Counted from the stretch's first letter, positions 51,028-60,241 are shown. The stretch is DNA of 64,000 nucleotides from Clostridia bacterium (GCA_910574255.1 CAJTAK010000001.1:570355-634354), one strand, 5' to 3'. The notes: generated by a model from the letters alone, not told the origin. Numbers and translations are program-made.

Positions 51028-52472
51028 TGGTAAAAAGCCCGATGAAAAAAGATGTTTACCGGAAAAATTTTGAAGAACGGAAGGATTGGTATCAAAAGGC
51101 GCAAAAGGATTCTTTTCGGCTGAAATATCATATTCAGCCTCCTATGGGCTGGCTCAATGATCCCAACGGACTGTGCCAGAAAGACGGCGTCTATCATATT
51201 TATTTTCAGTATTGTCCCTTTTATCCGGAGCTTGGAAGCATTTTCTGGGGACATATGACTACAAAGGATTTTCTTCATTATGAAGAGCATGAACCTGCCC
51301 TGTATTCGGATACAAAGTGGGACTGCAACGGTCCTTACAGTGGCTCCGCCTATCAGGAGAACGGCATGATTTATTTCTTTTATACGGGAAATGTACGGTA
51401 TGAGGGAGATTATAATTATGTGACGGACGGACGGGAGCAGAATACGATTCTTGTTACTTCTGAGGATGGATTTGCATTTTCCGGAAAACAGCTTTTGATG
51501 AAAAATGAGGATTATCCAGCGGATATGAGCAGGCATGTGCGGGATCCCCAGGTGTTTCGGGAGAATGGCAGGTATTTTATGATTCAGGGCGCCCGCAGTA
51601 TTCAGGATGAGGGATCGATCCTTTTGTTTGAGAGTGAGGATCTGATTCACTGGTCTTATAAGCTTCGGTTTCAGCCGGGGAAGCCCTTTGGGTATATGTG
51701 GGAGTGTCCCAATTATCTGAAAATCGGGGAGAGGAAGTTTCTTTTTACCTGTCCCCAGGGCGTTCCCAGAGACGATTATGAGTTTGCCAATGTGTACCAG
51801 TGCGGCTGGTTTTCTCTGGATTATGATTTTAAGGGTGAGGATTATCGGCTGGGGGAATTTCATTCTCTGGATCGGGGCTTTGATTTCTATGCACCCCAGG
51901 TATTTCAGGATGAAGCCGGACGGTGGATTCTGCTTGGTTGGATGGCGATTCCGGATTCCGGGTATGAGGAGCCAACATTGGCAGGGGGATGGATTCATGC
52001 CCTTACGATTCCACGGGAGCTTTATGTGAATGAGGCGGGGCTTTTGTGCCAGCGGCCCCTAAAGGAGCTTGAGGGGCTACGAAAAACAGCGGTCAAGGGA
52101 ACGCTTCGGGAAGGGCTTAACAGGGAGACTTCGCCTTGCTTTGAGCTTAAGCTTCTTATGGATAAGGCGGCCGGAGAGTTTGAGCTTAAGCTTAGAGAAT
52201 CTGCGGCGCTTGCTTACCGGGATGGCGTGCTGCGGCTGGATGTGACCGGATGCGGCAGCGGCAGGACGGTGCGGAGATTGAAAGTGGAGGAGCTTTGGAA
52301 GCTGCAGATCTTTTCCGATACTTCCAGTTTGGAGATCTTTGTGAATGACGGCGCGGATGTGTTTACTACACGGGTTTATGATTCGATGGAGGATTTGAGG
52401 ATTTCTTTGGAGGCGGCAGAGCTTTTGGGGGATTGGGAGTATTATTCTTTTGAATCTGAATTTAACAATTGA
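51027..52472 (+). CDS. GH32 sucrose-6-phosphate hydrolase
   Basis: This 481-residue enzyme has the GH32 triad: nucleophile Asp45 in GWLNDPNG, the RDP motif (RHVRDPQVF), and the acid-base Glu in the MWECPNYLKIG motif. A C-terminal beta-sandwich begins about residue 345. Together with the PTS it splits sucrose-6-phosphate into glucose-6-phosphate and fructose. The start overlaps the PTS stop by one base; the Met at 51042 is an alternative. No fructokinase gene is adjacent. Confidence 0.93.
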   Translation: MVKSPMKKDVYRKNFEERKDWYQKAQKDSFRLKYHIQPPMGWLNDPNGLCQKDGVYHIYFQYCPFYPELGSIFWGHMTTKDFLHYEEHEPALYSDTKWDCNGPYSGSAYQENGMIYFFYTGNVRYEGDYNYVTDGREQNTILVTSEDGFAFSGKQLLMKNEDYPADMSRHVRDPQVFRENGRYFMIQGARSIQDEGSILLFESEDLIHWSYKLRFQPGKPFGYMWECPNYLKIGERKFLFTCPQGVPRDDYEFANVYQCGWFSLDYDFKGEDYRLGEFHSLDRGFDFYAPQVFQDEAGRWILLGWMAIPDSGYEEPTLAGGWIHALTIPRELYVNEAGLLCQRPLKELEGLRKTAVKGTLREGLNRETSPCFELKLLMDKAAGEFELKLRESAALAYRDGVLRLDVTGCGSGRTVRRLKVEELWKLQIFSDTSSLEIFVNDGADVFTTRVYDSMEDLRISLEAAELLGDWEYYSFESEFNN

Positions 52473-52535
52473 AGATTTTGTACATATTTGAGTAAAACAG
52501 CGGTAAGTTCAGTTTTTCCCTTTTCTCCCACATGG

Positions 52536-52565
52536 GCGGCAGGATTATATTCTGCCGCTTTTCTG
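52536..52565 (+). terminator. Terminator of the sucrose operon
   Basis: GCGGCAG pairs with CTGCCGC around a 9-base loop, then a T-rich run. It stands 64 bases after the hydrolase stop. Confidence 0.85.
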
Positions 52566-52642
52566 GTTTCTAATTAGGGCAATTTCTATTAAGATAATTT
52601 TAAAAAGTTATGTTATATTAAATAGGGAAAGGAGTGTCATAT

Positions 52643-53059
52643 ATGAACAATAATACAGTTGTAGAAAAAATAGTAGACTATATAGAAACGCACATTAACG
52701 AGGATTTGTCGCTTGATAAAATAGCAAATGCATTAAATTATTCAAAATTCTATATAGCCAGAATTTTTACTGAAGAAACAAAATGTACGGTTTATAAATA
52801 CATACAGGGGCGTAGGTTGACTTTGGCGGCTCAAAAACTTGTGGAAACAGAGCAGCCCATTGTTGAAATTGCTTATGAAGCACATTATGATTCACAGCAA
52901 GCTTTCACATTAGCTTTTAAACAGTTATATGAATGTACGCCTAATATTTATCGAAAAAACGGTGTGTTCTATCCTAAACAATCGAGGATATGCATGATGA
53001 GTTCGTTTGATGGATGCTCATTTATATATTATTTAGCAGGGGGTAAATTGGCAGCATGA
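52643..53059 (+). CDS. Small AraC-type DNA-binding protein ending in KLAA
   Basis: The ATG at 52643 lies 8 bases after AAAGGAG (a GTG at 52634 is less likely), giving 138 residues. It is almost only the double HTH of AraC proteins, like MarA/SoxS ([20 protein letters not shown], then [20 protein letters not shown] and [10 protein letters not shown]), with no sensor domain. A 30-residue tail follows and ends LAGGKLAA, which resembles the C-terminus of SsrA-tagged proteins. It overlaps the clpP gene by 4 bases. The AT-rich composition suggests acquisition by transfer. Its target genes are unknown. Confidence 0.85.
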   Translation: MNNNTVVEKIVDYIETHINEDLSLDKIANALNYSKFYIARIFTEETKCTVYKYIQGRRLTLAAQKLVETEQPIVEIAYEAHYDSQQAFTLAFKQLYECTPNIYRKNGVFYPKQSRICMMSSFDGCSFIYYLAGGKLAA

Positions 53060-53646
53060 GTACAATTCCGTATGTTATTGAACAGACAAGTCGAGGAGAA
53101 CGAAGTTATGATATTTTTTCAAGACTATTGTCCGACAGAATTGTTTTTTTGGGAGAAGAAGTAAGTGATGTTTCAGCAAGTTTGATTATTGCACAAATGC
53201 TATTTTTAGAATCACAAGACCCAGGAAAAGACATTCAGTTATATATAAATAGTCCAGGCGGTTCTGTTTCGGCGGGGTTTGCTATTTATGACACAATGCA
53301 ATATGTCAAATGCGATGTTTCGACAATATGTATAGGTCTTGCTGCAAGTTTTGGAGCCTTTTTATTGGCAGGAGGTACAAAAGGAAAACGTCTTGCTTTG
53401 CCCAATGCAGAAATTATGATACATCAGCCTGCTATTCATGGAAATGGAATTCAAGGGCAGGCAACCGATATAAAAATTACATCTGACCACATACAAAAAA
53501 GCAAAAAGCGATTAAATACCATTTTATCAGAAAACACAGGCAAAAGTATTGATGAGGTTGCTATTGCAACGGAACGTGATAATTATATGACGGCAATAGA
53601 AGCAATGGATTTCGGCTTGATTGATAAAATTATAGATAAGCGTTGA
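53056..53646 (+). CDS. clpP: ClpP protease subunit, AraC-linked paralogue
   Basis: This 196-residue protein has full ClpP length and an intact triad: Ser98 ([11 protein letters not shown]), His123 ([10 protein letters not shown]) and Asp175 ([10 protein letters not shown]). The handle region [15 protein letters not shown] is present. ClpP forms a chambered peptidase fed by ClpX or ClpC. The gene starts inside the end of the AraC-type gene, so the two are co-translated. No tig or clpX gene is next to it, unlike the usual housekeeping clpP context, so this is probably a second copy. The composition is AT-rich. Confidence 0.92.
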   Translation: MSTIPYVIEQTSRGERSYDIFSRLLSDRIVFLGEEVSDVSASLIIAQMLFLESQDPGKDIQLYINSPGGSVSAGFAIYDTMQYVKCDVSTICIGLAASFGAFLLAGGTKGKRLALPNAEIMIHQPAIHGNGIQGQATDIKITSDHIQKSKKRLNTILSENTGKSIDEVAIATERDNYMTAIEAMDFGLIDKIIDKR

Positions 53647-53677
53647 TTTTTTATAAAAATAAATGGTTTAGTCAGAA

Positions 53678-53725
53678 AACTGCCGGGAAGTAAGTGAAAT
53701 ATCTTATTTCCCCGGCAGTTTTTTT
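53678..53725 (+). terminator. Terminator after clpP
   Basis: AACTGCCGGG (53678-53687) pairs with CCCGGCAGTT (53711-53720). The loop holds a second short AAGTAAG/CTTATTT pairing, and seven T residues follow. Confidence 0.9.
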
Positions 53726-53857
53726 GTGTAATTGAATCAGACTGTAAAAGCTTATAAATATCAATATCGTTTGACATTGCTGTTTTCCGGCGATATAATC
53801 ACACGCAGCATTAAATCTTAACCGTGAAAGATGTAGTAACATATAACGAGGTGCAGT

Positions 53858-54562
53858 ATGTATAACATTGGAATTTGTGATGATGGAGAGAACATTTGTA
53901 CATCCATTGAAAATATGCTTTTGCAATATGCGCAAGAAAAGAATATCCAGGTTGATACAAATGTTTGGTATACAGGAGAAAGCCTGAGAGACTATCTGGT
54001 ATCAGGCGGTTATCTGGATATTCTTTTTCTGGATATAGAATTGTTTAAAATGACAGGCATTGAAGTAGGCGCCTATATCAGAAACCAGCTGGATAATATG
54101 GGTTTGCAGATAGTGTATATTTCGGGAAAAGCATCCTATGCACAGCAATTATTCAAGACACAGCCTTTGGATTTTCTGGTCAAACCAATCTTTAAGGAGC
54201 AGGTCGATGAAGTTATGGATATGGCCCTTAAAATTGCAAAAAAAAGAAATGAGCGGTTTGAATTTCAGCAGGGAAAAGATTACTATTATATTCTTATGGG
54301 CGATATTGTTTATTTCGAAAGCAAAGGACGTAAGGTAAAGGCTGTAACAGTGAAAGCGGTATTTGAATTTTATGGCAAGCTTAAAAAAGTTGCGGAATGT
54401 TTGTCAGAGGATTTTATTGTGATACATCAATCTTATATCATAAACAAAGAATATGTTTTCCGATACACGTATGAAATGGTAGAATTGGTAGATGGCACCA
54501 TACTGACAATCAGTCCGGCAAATCGAAAATCTGTGAGGGACAGACTTTTGAGGGAGGAATAG
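53858..54562 (+). CDS. LytTR-family response regulator (AgrA type)
   Basis: This 234-residue protein has a receiver domain (GICDDGENI, phospho-acceptor Asp59 in LFLDIELFKMTG, Lys in DFLVKPIF) and a LytTR DNA-binding domain (about 130-234, with YYYILMGDIVYFESKGRKVK and FIVIHQSYIINKEYVF). It is followed 2 bases after its stop by the GHKL kinase gene. Such pairs sense peptides and often control bacteriocin or quorum-sensing genes. No AgrB/AgrD-like peptide system is visible nearby. GAGGTG precedes the ATG. Confidence 0.92.
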   Translation: MYNIGICDDGENICTSIENMLLQYAQEKNIQVDTNVWYTGESLRDYLVSGGYLDILFLDIELFKMTGIEVGAYIRNQLDNMGLQIVYISGKASYAQQLFKTQPLDFLVKPIFKEQVDEVMDMALKIAKKRNERFEFQQGKDYYYILMGDIVYFESKGRKVKAVTVKAVFEFYGKLKKVAECLSEDFIVIHQSYIINKEYVFRYTYEMVELVDGTILTISPANRKSVRDRLLREE

Positions 54563-54564
54563 AT

Positions 54565-55827
54565 ATGCTTGATTTTATGCTTTGTGCGTTGACGAATCTT
54601 TTTCGGATATTTCTGATTGGCAGATGTGTGGGGATCTTTTTGGGAACAGACGCAGACAAAAAGAAAAAATACATTATTTACGGCTGTTTTTATATTATAA
54701 ATACGGTGCTGTTCTGGGAATTTCATACCATATGGATCAATATGATCTGCAATCTGATGGGGATTGCTGCAATCGTATGGCTGCACACAAAGTCTGTCAA
54801 GACAACTCTGTTTATAACCGGTACGATTTATCTGGTAAATTGCGGCTGTGATGTGGCAGCCACCTCTCTTTTTATCAATTACCAGGATGGAGGGGCCTAT
54901 AATCAGATTTATGCTGTCATATCGTTTTTTCTGATTTTCATATGTGAGTTAGTCATAGAAAAAATAATCACAATTCATAAAGATACGGAGGTTATCCAGC
55001 ATGCTTCGCTGGTTATGATGCCCATATGCAGTATTATAGTCATTGGGCTTTTGGCTTATTCCGAAACTTGTACAGGCATAGGGCTTACCATTGTGAGCAT
55101 CGGTCTGCTGGCCGTAAATTTTCTTATGTTATATCTGTATAATTTATTGCTGCATTCTATTTCGCAGCAATATGAGATGGAAATGCTGAAGACGCAGCTG
55201 CAGGCATACGCAAACCAACTGAATGTCATTCTGCAGGGAGAAGAAAAGGTAAAAGCCCTGCGTCATGATATAAAGCACCATCTCAACGAATTAATGCTGT
55301 TGGCAAATAAACATGATGCGGCAGAGATACAGGCGTACATCAACGAGATGAAAGCATTTCTCCAAAATCCCAATGAGATCGTTGCATCGGGAAATCTGGA
55401 AATTGACAGCGTACTCAATTTTATGCTCCAAAAAGCTCAGAAGGAGCTGAAAACCGTGGATATAAAAGTGATGCTGCCGGAAAAAGTCAGACATTCTTTT
55501 GATATCAATGTTCTGTTGGGAAATCTCCTTGAAAATGCGATTGAGGCAGCGGCCAAGACGGAAGAAAAATATCTGGGTGTTCATATTGCACAAAAAAGAG
55601 GGATTCTAAAGGTGAAAATTGAGAACAGCTTTGAATCCTCTTGTATTCTGTGTGAAAAACAGCAGGGAAAGGATACGGTCTTAAAGACGACGAAGCCTGA
55701 TACGGAACAGCATGGGATTGGGTTGAAAAATGTGAAGAAGATTGTGGAGAAGTATCATGGCGCAATGGCAGTCACCACAGAGGAAAGCATGTTCTGCGTC
55801 AACCTGATTCTGTATATGGCAGAATAA
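54565..55827 (+). CDS. GHKL-domain sensor histidine kinase (AgrC type)
   Basis: This 420-residue protein has about six membrane helices in the first 200 residues, a short coiled coil, the phospho-acceptor His in KALRHDIKHHLNELMLL, and a GHKL ATPase domain with NLLENAIEAAAKTEEK and HGIGLKNVKKIVEKY. It is the usual partner of a LytTR regulator, encoded just upstream. The operon of a lipoprotein and an ABC exporter begins about 260 bases further on and is a likely target. Confidence 0.92.
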   Translation: MLDFMLCALTNLFRIFLIGRCVGIFLGTDADKKKKYIIYGCFYIINTVLFWEFHTIWINMICNLMGIAAIVWLHTKSVKTTLFITGTIYLVNCGCDVAATSLFINYQDGGAYNQIYAVISFFLIFICELVIEKIITIHKDTEVIQHASLVMMPICSIIVIGLLAYSETCTGIGLTIVSIGLLAVNFLMLYLYNLLLHSISQQYEMEMLKTQLQAYANQLNVILQGEEKVKALRHDIKHHLNELMLLANKHDAAEIQAYINEMKAFLQNPNEIVASGNLEIDSVLNFMLQKAQKELKTVDIKVMLPEKVRHSFDINVLLGNLLENAIEAAAKTEEKYLGVHIAQKRGILKVKIENSFESSCILCEKQQGKDTVLKTTKPDTEQHGIGLKNVKKIVEKYHGAMAVTTEESMFCVNLILYMAE

Positions 55828-55905
55828 TTTTTACAAAAATATATATTAATTATGACAAGAAGCGGCACAGCCTCCATTTTTGTGATAAAGCTATTTTCGG
55901 AAAGA

Positions 55906-56074
55906 AGTCCAGCTAAGAAATGTCAAGTGTTTAACAAAAATATTTTTTGCTGGACGGTAAAGTTGCGAAAGTGCACGAGAGGAATTTTCATGAGTGCACT
56001 TTCGAATGAAAGTTTCTCTCATAGGTGTGCGCTGAAGCGACTTTACCCTTTAGTACTGTTGCGTAGCAATTTAA
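55906..56074 (+). repeat. Family-B structured repeat, full copy 2
   Basis: This 169-bp copy has the same plan as the one at 13309-13477: AGTCCAGC...GCTGGAC, then GGTAAAGTTGC paired with GCGACTTTACC, GAGAGGAATTTTCAT with ATGAAAGTTTCTCTC, and the tail CTTTAGTACTGTTGCGTAGC followed by AATTTAA. A competing pairing, CGAAAGTGCAC with GTGCACTTTCG, is perfect. It ends two to four bases before the ribosome site of the lipoprotein gene. Confidence 0.9.
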
Positions 56075-56090
56075 AAAAGGAAGGATGACA

Positions 56091-57242
56091 ATGAGGAAGA
56101 TAACAGAAATATTCAATATCAATCGCAATATGCTGAATAATGTTAAGATAGGCCTGGCGGTTCTTCTGGTATTCTTAGGAGGATGCGCTCATACATCTTT
56201 GCGTGAAGAAGAATCAAAGATTGATTATGATAGAACAGATACGGATACTCAAGTTGTTGAAGCACAGGATGAAACAGATATTCCTGCGGAAATTACATCC
56301 CAAGACACAGCCGTTTTCATAGATGAAGAACTGGATGAAAATCTGTTCATTTGTGCAGAATTGAAAATGCCGGAAAATAACCTTTATGAGTATGCAACGA
56401 GGTTAAAAAGCTTTGACTATGATAAAGTGCAGGAAGCAATAGGGCAAGATGCAAAAGGAACCCTTGTTGTGAATGATGGGAGCGATGAATTTGCAGGCGG
56501 ATCGCTTACATATCAAAGAAATGATATGGCTAACCATTTGGACACCTATTGTTCTTATGCGGGGGAGATGGGCATGGCAGATGACAGGGACCTGGCTTTT
56601 ATGTCCCGGGCAGATGCTGCTGCAAGGATGTGGAGCTTTATGAAGACGCTTGGAGTGGGCGGAGAACTGGAGGTTCTCAATATGGTTGCTATGGATCAGG
56701 CAGATTTTGAGAATGTGAAAAAGGCAATTTTGGAAGATGATGACTATCGGGGCGTTTTGTCGGCAAAGGGATATGAAGGAGATGCCTTTGACGAAGGTAT
56801 GGAAGTGTACCGGATAAATTTCCGGGTGGAAGTGAATGGGATTCCCGTATACCGAAATGAACCGGGGCTGCGGGGAACGAGTGACAGATTCCTGGCTTAT
56901 CCGGCTGTTGTAACGGCATTGTTGTCAAACAATGGGATTGAGATGATAACCATGATAGGAATGTTTGAGCCTTATGAAGAACATCAGAAGGAAGTGGCTG
57001 TCATAGGTGAAGACGGCATCAAAGAAGCAATCATGAAAAAATTTGGCGACGTGATCTTAACAAATGAATTTAAGGCAAAGAATATCTGGATGGAGTATTT
57101 TCCGCTTCTTAAGGAGGATTCCTTTACAAAGATGGATTTGATTCCGGTATGGTGCGTTGATTTTGAAATAGATGGAGAATCGGTTGAAGACAGCGGGTAC
57201 ACCATTCGGTTTAACGCAATCACAGGAGAGGAAATTTCGTGA
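56091..57242 (+). CDS. Lipoprotein of the LytTR-linked ABC operon
   Basis: I prefer the ATG at 56091 (5 bases after AGGAAGGA) to the one at 56085. The 383-residue protein begins with a lipoprotein signal (VKIGLAVLLVFLGGCAHTS), then an acidic linker. The C-terminal half has two PepSY-like stretches (VYRINFRVEVNGIPVYRNEP and LIPVWCVDFEIDGESVEDSG), ending TIRFNAITGEEIS. This resembles regulators of two-component systems such as YycI or of peptidases, but no exact family is recognised. It overlaps the next membrane gene by 4 bases, so it belongs to the exporter. Confidence 0.75.
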   Translation: MRKITEIFNINRNMLNNVKIGLAVLLVFLGGCAHTSLREEESKIDYDRTDTDTQVVEAQDETDIPAEITSQDTAVFIDEELDENLFICAELKMPENNLYEYATRLKSFDYDKVQEAIGQDAKGTLVVNDGSDEFAGGSLTYQRNDMANHLDTYCSYAGEMGMADDRDLAFMSRADAAARMWSFMKTLGVGGELEVLNMVAMDQADFENVKKAILEDDDYRGVLSAKGYEGDAFDEGMEVYRINFRVEVNGIPVYRNEPGLRGTSDRFLAYPAVVTALLSNNGIEMITMIGMFEPYEEHQKEVAVIGEDGIKEAIMKKFGDVILTNEFKAKNIWMEYFPLLKEDSFTKMDLIPVWCVDFEIDGESVEDSGYTIRFNAITGEEIS

Positions 57243-58054
57243 GCAGAGTATTCATAAGTGAATGGAAGAGGGCAATCAATACAAGTGCCGTCATAGCAAT
57301 GATTGGCGTTATGTTTTGCATTTGCTTTGATTCATGGAATGATCTGGCAGGTGCAATGGAAAGCGGCAATACCGTCTGGTGCGTATACTATTTTATGAGC
57401 AACTCCGCCTACGGAGGAATGTGCAGAAATTATATATTACCTGTTTTTGCGGCATTGCCATTTGCAGCCAGCTTTTGCGAGGAAAGAAACAGCAAGGCGG
57501 TTGCGTACATTGCTTCCAGAGAGGGAATGCGAAGGTATGGCACTGTGAAATATATAGTAAATATCCTCATGGGCGGACTGGTTGCTGCACTTGGTACGAT
57601 TTTGCTGATTCTGTTTTTGCGTATGAGATTTCAGATGACAAGTGATTATTATGAAACGTCTGCTGCCGGCACCGCAGATTTATTTCACAAATGGCTGGCG
57701 ATCCATCATCCGGTCCGCTACTGTATGATTGAGGCGGCTCTTGGATTTATGCGTGGGATGATATGGGCGGGTGCTTCCATGTTTGTGTCACTATATTTAA
57801 CAGACCCATTAGTCATTACCATGTTTCCGTTTTTGGGGAGCTATGTGGTTGTCAGGATAAGCCAGATATTATCTCTTGATGCTGACTGGCGGTTTGATCA
57901 GATATTGATAGGCAGGACAGTAATTGGGGACAGCGGATATACGGTTATGATTGCAGCGATTGTTTCGGGCATTTTGGTTTTCCTGATGGGCTTATGTTTT
58001 AAGGAAAAGCTGGTAAAGGGGCTTAGGGATGGGATGTTTTATGAAAGCAAGTAA
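57239..58054 (+). CDS. ABC-2-type membrane protein 1
   Basis: This 271-residue integral membrane protein starts with GTG inside a GTGA overlap with the lipoprotein gene. It has about six helices, with AVIAMIGVMFCICFDSWNDL near the start and VMIAAIVSGILVFLMGLCFK at the end, the ABC-2 arrangement. It likely forms half of an exporter or an immunity transporter with the next gene and the ATPase. The first helix is preceded by the typical cytoplasmic SEWKRAINTSAV. Confidence 0.75.
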   Translation: MSRVFISEWKRAINTSAVIAMIGVMFCICFDSWNDLAGAMESGNTVWCVYYFMSNSAYGGMCRNYILPVFAALPFAASFCEERNSKAVAYIASREGMRRYGTVKYIVNILMGGLVAALGTILLILFLRMRFQMTSDYYETSAAGTADLFHKWLAIHHPVRYCMIEAALGFMRGMIWAGASMFVSLYLTDPLVITMFPFLGSYVVVRISQILSLDADWRFDQILIGRTVIGDSGYTVMIAAIVSGILVFLMGLCFKEKLVKGLRDGMFYESK

Positions 58055-58901
58055 GGTATCAAGCTATCATATGAGAATGCTGCGGGAAAATATAAGAATA
58101 CCGTTCATTCTTATGATTGCCGTGCTGTATGTGATGGAAAGCCTTTCTGCTGTATTAACCTTCAGCCGGAGCGTGGATATGGATGTTACGCCCTTTGCCT
58201 TTGTTTTTTTAATTAATAATGACAGGATTCAGTTTGTTATAGCTGCATGTGCGGTTATTTTGTTTTGCAATGCCCCATTTGAGGATGAATCCTATCAATA
58301 TGTGATCTCAAGAGCAGGAAAACTGTCATGGGGATTAGGGCAGGTTCTTTATATATTAAAAATGTCGATGCTTTATATGGCTTGTTTAACTGCAGCAGCG
58401 ATGATTCCTTTTCTTGGACATATTACATGGTCAAACAAATGGGGCAAGATTTGGGGGACGCTGGGAAAAACAAATGCGGGTGCAGAGTTTGGCGTGGAAT
58501 TGTCAGTATCTCAGAATATTATGAGGCAATATGAGCCTGTTGATGCATTGATTTTAAGTATCTTACTGGAATTCTCCTGTATTCTGTGCATTGGACTGCT
58601 TATCTATTTTGGAAATAAGATGACCGCTAGATCAGCGGGAACATTTGCAGGGGCACTAATGGCTGTTTTGGATATATGTGTTTCAAACGACTGGATGGAC
58701 TGGGCATATGGTTTTTCTCCGGTGAGCCTGGCGCAGCTAGAACTGTTCAATGGTTATGCATCAAAATGGGGAATCAATCTGGCATATGCAGGGAAATTTT
58801 TTTTGACTGCAATCGTAAGCCTCAGTGCATTATGTGTGGCTGCAAATTATAGGGAAAAGGCAATCAATCGAATCAGCAGGAGGCGTATTCATGGAACATA
58901 A
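58041..58901 (+). CDS. ABC-2-type membrane protein 2
   Basis: The ATG at 58041 lies within the end of the previous gene (a 14-base overlap), giving 286 residues; a start four codons earlier at 58029 is possible. It has about six helices (IRIPFILMIAVLYVMESLSA, then LVIYFGN-type and FFLTAIVSLSALCVAANY segments). The sequence differs from membrane protein 1, so the pair probably forms a heterodimeric permease. Its end overlaps the ATPase gene by 11 bases. Confidence 0.75.
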   Translation: MKASKVSSYHMRMLRENIRIPFILMIAVLYVMESLSAVLTFSRSVDMDVTPFAFVFLINNDRIQFVIAACAVILFCNAPFEDESYQYVISRAGKLSWGLGQVLYILKMSMLYMACLTAAAMIPFLGHITWSNKWGKIWGTLGKTNAGAEFGVELSVSQNIMRQYEPVDALILSILLEFSCILCIGLLIYFGNKMTARSAGTFAGALMAVLDICVSNDWMDWAYGFSPVSLAQLELFNGYASKWGINLAYAGKFFLTAIVSLSALCVAANYREKAINRISRRRIHGT

Positions 58902-59538
58902 ATCGGGAATTCTTGTGGAAAATGTCACAAAGGCCTTTGGTGATCAAGATGTTTTGAAAGTCGTATGTGCAAAATTTGAAATGGGAAAAATATATGGAAT
59001 CGTAGGAAGAAATGGTTCCGGAAAAACGGTTCTGCTCAAATGTATTTGCGGCTTATTGTACCCCTCTGGGGGGACTGTGACAGTTGACGGAAAGGTCGTT
59101 GGGAAGGATGTGGATTATCCGGAAAATATAGGATTTATCATTGAGTCGCCGGGTTTTCTGCCAAGGTATTCCGGGTTGAAAAATTTGAAATACTTAGCAT
59201 CTGTCAGGGGAAAAATCAGGGAAGATGAAATACGAAAATATATGGAGCTTGTGGGCCTGAATCCGGATGACAAAAAGCACGTGGGAAATTATTCCCTTGG
59301 CATGAGACAGCGTCTTGGAATAGCACAGGCGTTAATGGAAAATCCCGACATTCTTATACTTGACGAGCCAATGAACGCACTTGATAACAATGGTGTTGAA
59401 GATATGAGAAAGGTTTTATTGAAAATGAAGGAAAAAGGTAAGTTGATTATTATTGCAAGCCATGTCCGGGATGACATTGATATTCTGTGTGATGAAGTGT
59501 ATGGGATCGATATGGGGATTATGAAAAAAATACGTTAA
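58891..59538 (+). CDS. ABC transporter ATP-binding protein (ABC-2/bacitracin-type)
   Basis: The ATG at 58891 follows AGGAGG by 9 bases; the frame from 58825 is untranslated. The 215-residue ATPase has Walker A GRNGSGKTVLLKCICGLL, signature YSLGMRQRLGIAQALM and Walker B ILILDEPMNALDNNGV, then HVRDDIDILCDEVYGID. It is the single ATPase for the two membrane proteins before it. In this family such transporters carry lantibiotics, polyketides or other lipophilic molecules outward. Confidence 0.9.
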   Translation: MEHKSGILVENVTKAFGDQDVLKVVCAKFEMGKIYGIVGRNGSGKTVLLKCICGLLYPSGGTVTVDGKVVGKDVDYPENIGFIIESPGFLPRYSGLKNLKYLASVRGKIREDEIRKYMELVGLNPDDKKHVGNYSLGMRQRLGIAQALMENPDILILDEPMNALDNNGVEDMRKVLLKMKEKGKLIIIASHVRDDIDILCDEVYGIDMGIMKKIR

Positions 59539-59570
59539 TTTGAATTATACATCAAAGTGAATTAATGCCT

Positions 59571-59598
59571 TTTCATTCCTTTCTGCTTATAGTATAAT
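59571..59598 (+). promoter_or_regulatory. Promoter of the Uma2 gene
   Basis: TTTTCA (59571-59576) and TATAAT (59593-59598) are 16 bases apart. A small hairpin (CCGCA with TGCGG) follows in the leader. Confidence 0.6.
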
Positions 59599-59680
59599 AA
59601 TAGCAGCGATTCCGCAGAGCTATTTTTGCGGGGTATGTATAGACGGAACCGTAAGCCCGGGAAAGAAAGGATGTGAATGT

Positions 59681-60241
59681 ATGCCATTATTAGAAAAAGA
59701 ATGCCAAAGGCAGGAAAAGATGAATGGTATCATTTATGATATGTCGCCTTCGGCAAATTATAAGCATGGGATTATTAATGGCAATATATATGCTGCCATA
59801 AAAAGAGGATTAAAAGACAGCCTGTGCCTTGTATTTATGGAAAACCTGGATTTTCAATATCATCCGGAAGAAAATGATGACTATGTAATCCCGGATATTA
59901 TGATTATCTGCGATCGAAAGCATCTGAAGGGCGGAACCTACAGCGGAGTACCGAAGTTTATTGTGGAGACCTTAAGTCCGTCAACAGCCTTTAGAGATAA
60001 GAGTGATAAAATGGCAGCTTATGAAAAGGCAGGCGTGGAAGAATACTGGATTGTGTTTCCGCAGGGAAAATCCGTTGAGATTTATTATTTGACAGAGGGA
60101 AAATATGTGCTGGCCCACAGCTATATTCTCCAGGATGATGAAGAGGAAAAGGATTACAACGCTAAGACAGAGATTTCCTTAAAAGGATTTCCTCATATTA
60201 CCATGAAGCTGGAAGATATTTTTGAGGGCATGGATCCGTAA
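59681..60241 (+). CDS. Uma2-family PD-(D/E)XK nuclease-like protein
   Basis: This 186-residue protein matches Uma2 (DUF820): an N-terminal helix, YVIPDIMIICDR (the PDxxV strand with the metal-binding Asp), FIVETLSPSTAFRDKSDKMA (the ExxSxxTxxxDxxxK core) and an ending typical of the group (VEEYWIVFPQGKSVEIYYL). These are restriction-endonuclease-like folds common in cyanobacteria and Firmicutes, of unknown role and often linked to transposons. It stands alone, with GAAAGGA upstream. Confidence 0.85.
   Translation: MPLLEKECQRQEKMNGIIYDMSPSANYKHGIINGNIYAAIKRGLKDSLCLVFMENLDFQYHPEENDDYVIPDIMIICDRKHLKGGTYSGVPKFIVETLSPSTAFRDKSDKMAAYEKAGVEEYWIVFPQGKSVEIYYLTEGKYVLAHSYILQDDEEEKDYNAKTEISLKGFPHITMKLEDIFEGMDP

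Noticed and set aside
59681..60241. Uma2 protein as evidence for a transposon
   Set aside because: No inverted ends, target duplication or transposase surround it.
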